Under the pieces are notes generated by a model, which searched no databases, was not told the origin of the DNA, and saw nothing but the letters and a program-made list of their open reading frames with translations. Below are positions 13,455-14,244 of a stretch of DNA of 14,244 nucleotides, piece by piece (within the stretch, counting starts at the first letter, position 1; each line of letters starts with the position of its first letter). The stretch comes from JAWXUT01 sp044426075 (GTDB lineage: Bacteria; Bacillota; Clostridia; Christensenellales; DTU072): contig JAWXUT010000035.1 of assembly GCA_044426075.1 (NCBI GenBank), positions 1-14,244 on the forward strand, read 5' to 3'. Both the position numbers and the translations under genes were made by a program.

Positions 13455-14138
13455 CTATTTGCTATAATCCCTCGCGCCAAAAAGTGTTCTGCCCACTCTG
13501 ATTAGATTGCTTCCGCACTCGATTGCAATTTTGTAGTCACCACTCATGCCCATAGATAACACAGTGATGTCGCTATAAAGCCCTTGCATCTCTACAAAAA
13601 TATCGTGAACTTTATTAAATAGCGCACGTAAGTCATCTTCACTTGCGCAAATCGGAGCCACCGCCATAACGCCAACAAGTTTAATATTTGGATAATTTAC
13701 AAGTGTTTCCGCAAATGGCAACACCTCTTCAAATGTCAAACCGCCTTTTGCATACTCCGCACCGGTGTTTATTTCTATAAGAACCTTTTGCACCTTGTTG
13801 ATTTTTTTAGCTTGCTTATCAATTTCCATAGCAAGTTGTTGTCTATCAAGGCTTTGAATAATTCTAACCTTATCAACAATATACTTAACTTTATTGGTTT
13901 GAAGCTGACCTATCATATCCCATACAATGTTGGAGTCATATTTTGACAACAACTCTTGTACGCGATTTTCACCGAATGTAGTTACGTATCCGTTGTTTTT
14001 AAGAAAAATTATGGGTTCTATGGGATTCATTTTACTTGCTCCCATAACCTCTATTTCTTGCGGATTGCGCCCACATTTAGCACAAATTTCAGCTATATTA
14101 TTTGCAATTTCTTCTACATTTTCTAAAATATGTTCCAT
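13455..14138 (-). CDS. yggS: YggS/YlmE family PLP-binding protein (PLP homeostasis)
   Basis: Fold-type III pyridoxal-phosphate protein without known catalysis, involved in PLP and amino-acid homeostasis; in Firmicutes it is ylmE, encoded before sepF. 227 residues, the normal length. The PLP lysine is Lys36 in GASKMNP (33-39). Other signatures are FGENRVQEL (55-63), WDMIGQLQTNK (73-83), SMGMSGDY (195-202, phosphate binding) and IRVGRTLFGARDY (213-225). The C-terminus is complete at the TAG. The start ATG at 14138 has no SD and lies six bases after an extended -10 TATAAT. Confidence 0.96.
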   Translation of the reverse strand: MEHILENVEEIANNIAEICAKCGRNPQEIEVMGASKMNPIEPIIFLKNNGYVTTFGENRVQELLSKYDSNIVWDMIGQLQTNKVKYIVDKVRIIQSLDRQQLAMEIDKQAKKINKVQKVLIEINTGAEYAKGGLTFEEVLPFAETLVNYPNIKLVGVMAVAPICASEDDLRALFNKVHDIFVEMQGLYSDITVLSMGMSGDYKIAIECGSNLIRVGRTLFGARDYSK

Positions 14139-14144
14139 ATAATA

Positions 14145-14173
14145 ATTATATCATATGTGTTTAATTTTGTACA
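14145..14173 (-). promoter_or_regulatory. Extended -10 promoter of yggS, leaderless geometry
   Basis: On the minus strand TGTACA (14173-14168, four of six), 17 bp, then TATAAT (14150-14145), directly preceded by TGA, an extended -10 TGn motif. Six bases separate the -10 from the ATG, so the predicted start is the A of the ATG. This is the same spacing as at birA. Confidence 0.75.
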
Positions 14174-14207
14174 TATTTTAATCGCACATTGCCCCAACTT
14201 TTTCTCG

Positions 14208-14244
14208 TTAATCATCAGAAATATCCATAGGATTAATGCGTGAA
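14208..14244 (-). CDS. Possible C-terminal end of an upstream minus-strand gene
   Basis: One minus-strand frame is open from the window edge to TAA (14210-14208) and would encode ...SRINPMDISDD. An acidic end is plausible for a real protein, but eleven codons cannot establish it and I do not recognise it. Between it and yggS (14139-14207) only the yggS promoter is visible, and no terminator. Confidence 0.25.
   Translation of the reverse strand, partial: SRINPMDISDD

Noticed and set aside
13455..13457. TAG as a reassigned sense codon joining yggS to sepF
   Set aside because: TAG also ends birA (inside a terminator) and the five-TM gene, and YggS is complete at this TAG, so global reassignment is unlikely. 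Low-level readthrough remains open.
1..14244. CRISPR array, IS element, phage, tRNA or riboswitch
   Set aside because: No regularly spaced repeats, transposase, integrase, cloverleaf or known aptamer pattern was seen. All genes are core housekeeping or single membrane/enzyme genes.

Overview
The window is a stretch of low-GC bacterial chromosome. Gene content, gene order and strong Shine-Dalgarno (SD) sites inside operons point to a Bacillota (Firmicutes) genome, most likely an uncultured anaerobic Clostridia-like lineage. I cannot place it at genus level. Almost everything reads on the minus strand, so the transcriptional order runs from right to left. Only birA is on the plus strand. No phage, transposon, CRISPR, tRNA or rRNA feature is visible.

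Right end (about 14.2 to 11.6 kb, minus strand): a cell-envelope/division block yggS (ylmE) - sepF - lspA - rluD. It is a shortened version of the Firmicutes ylmE-sepF-ylmG-ylmH-divIVA-ileS-lspA-rluD neighbourhood. yggS and lspA each have a good sigma-A promoter whose predicted start site falls on or within a few bases of the ATG, with no SD.

Middle (11.5 to 2.5 kb, minus strand): the classical translation/transcription operon rimP - nusA - rnpM (ylxR) - ylxQ - infB - rbfA - nrnA - truB - ribF, ending in an endonuclease IV-like gene. The genes are packed with tiny gaps or overlaps (TAATG junctions at nrnA/truB and truB/ribF). The operon has a promoter and a 5' leader carrying a perfect 11-bp hairpin just before the rimP SD. 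It joins ribosome maturation (RimP, RbfA, TruB), transcription elongation/termination (NusA), initiation (IF2), nanoRNA turnover (NrnA) and flavin cofactor synthesis (RibF).

Left end (2.5 to 0 kb): plus-strand birA (biotin protein ligase without a DNA-binding domain) converges on the operon end across a symmetrical bidirectional terminator. It diverges from a minus-strand pair: a five-TM membrane protein, possibly a diverged SpoIIM, and a D-Ala-D-Ala carboxypeptidase cut by the window edge.

No clearly new multi-gene system is present. The most interesting signals are (i) several first-of-transcript genes with leaderless-promoter geometry beside SD-led operon-internal genes, (ii) yggS and sepF in one reading frame separated by a single TAG directly followed by ATG, (iii) a SepF with no obvious membrane-binding helix, (iv) the hairpin in the rimP-nusA-infB leader, and (v) the SpoIIM-like protein.
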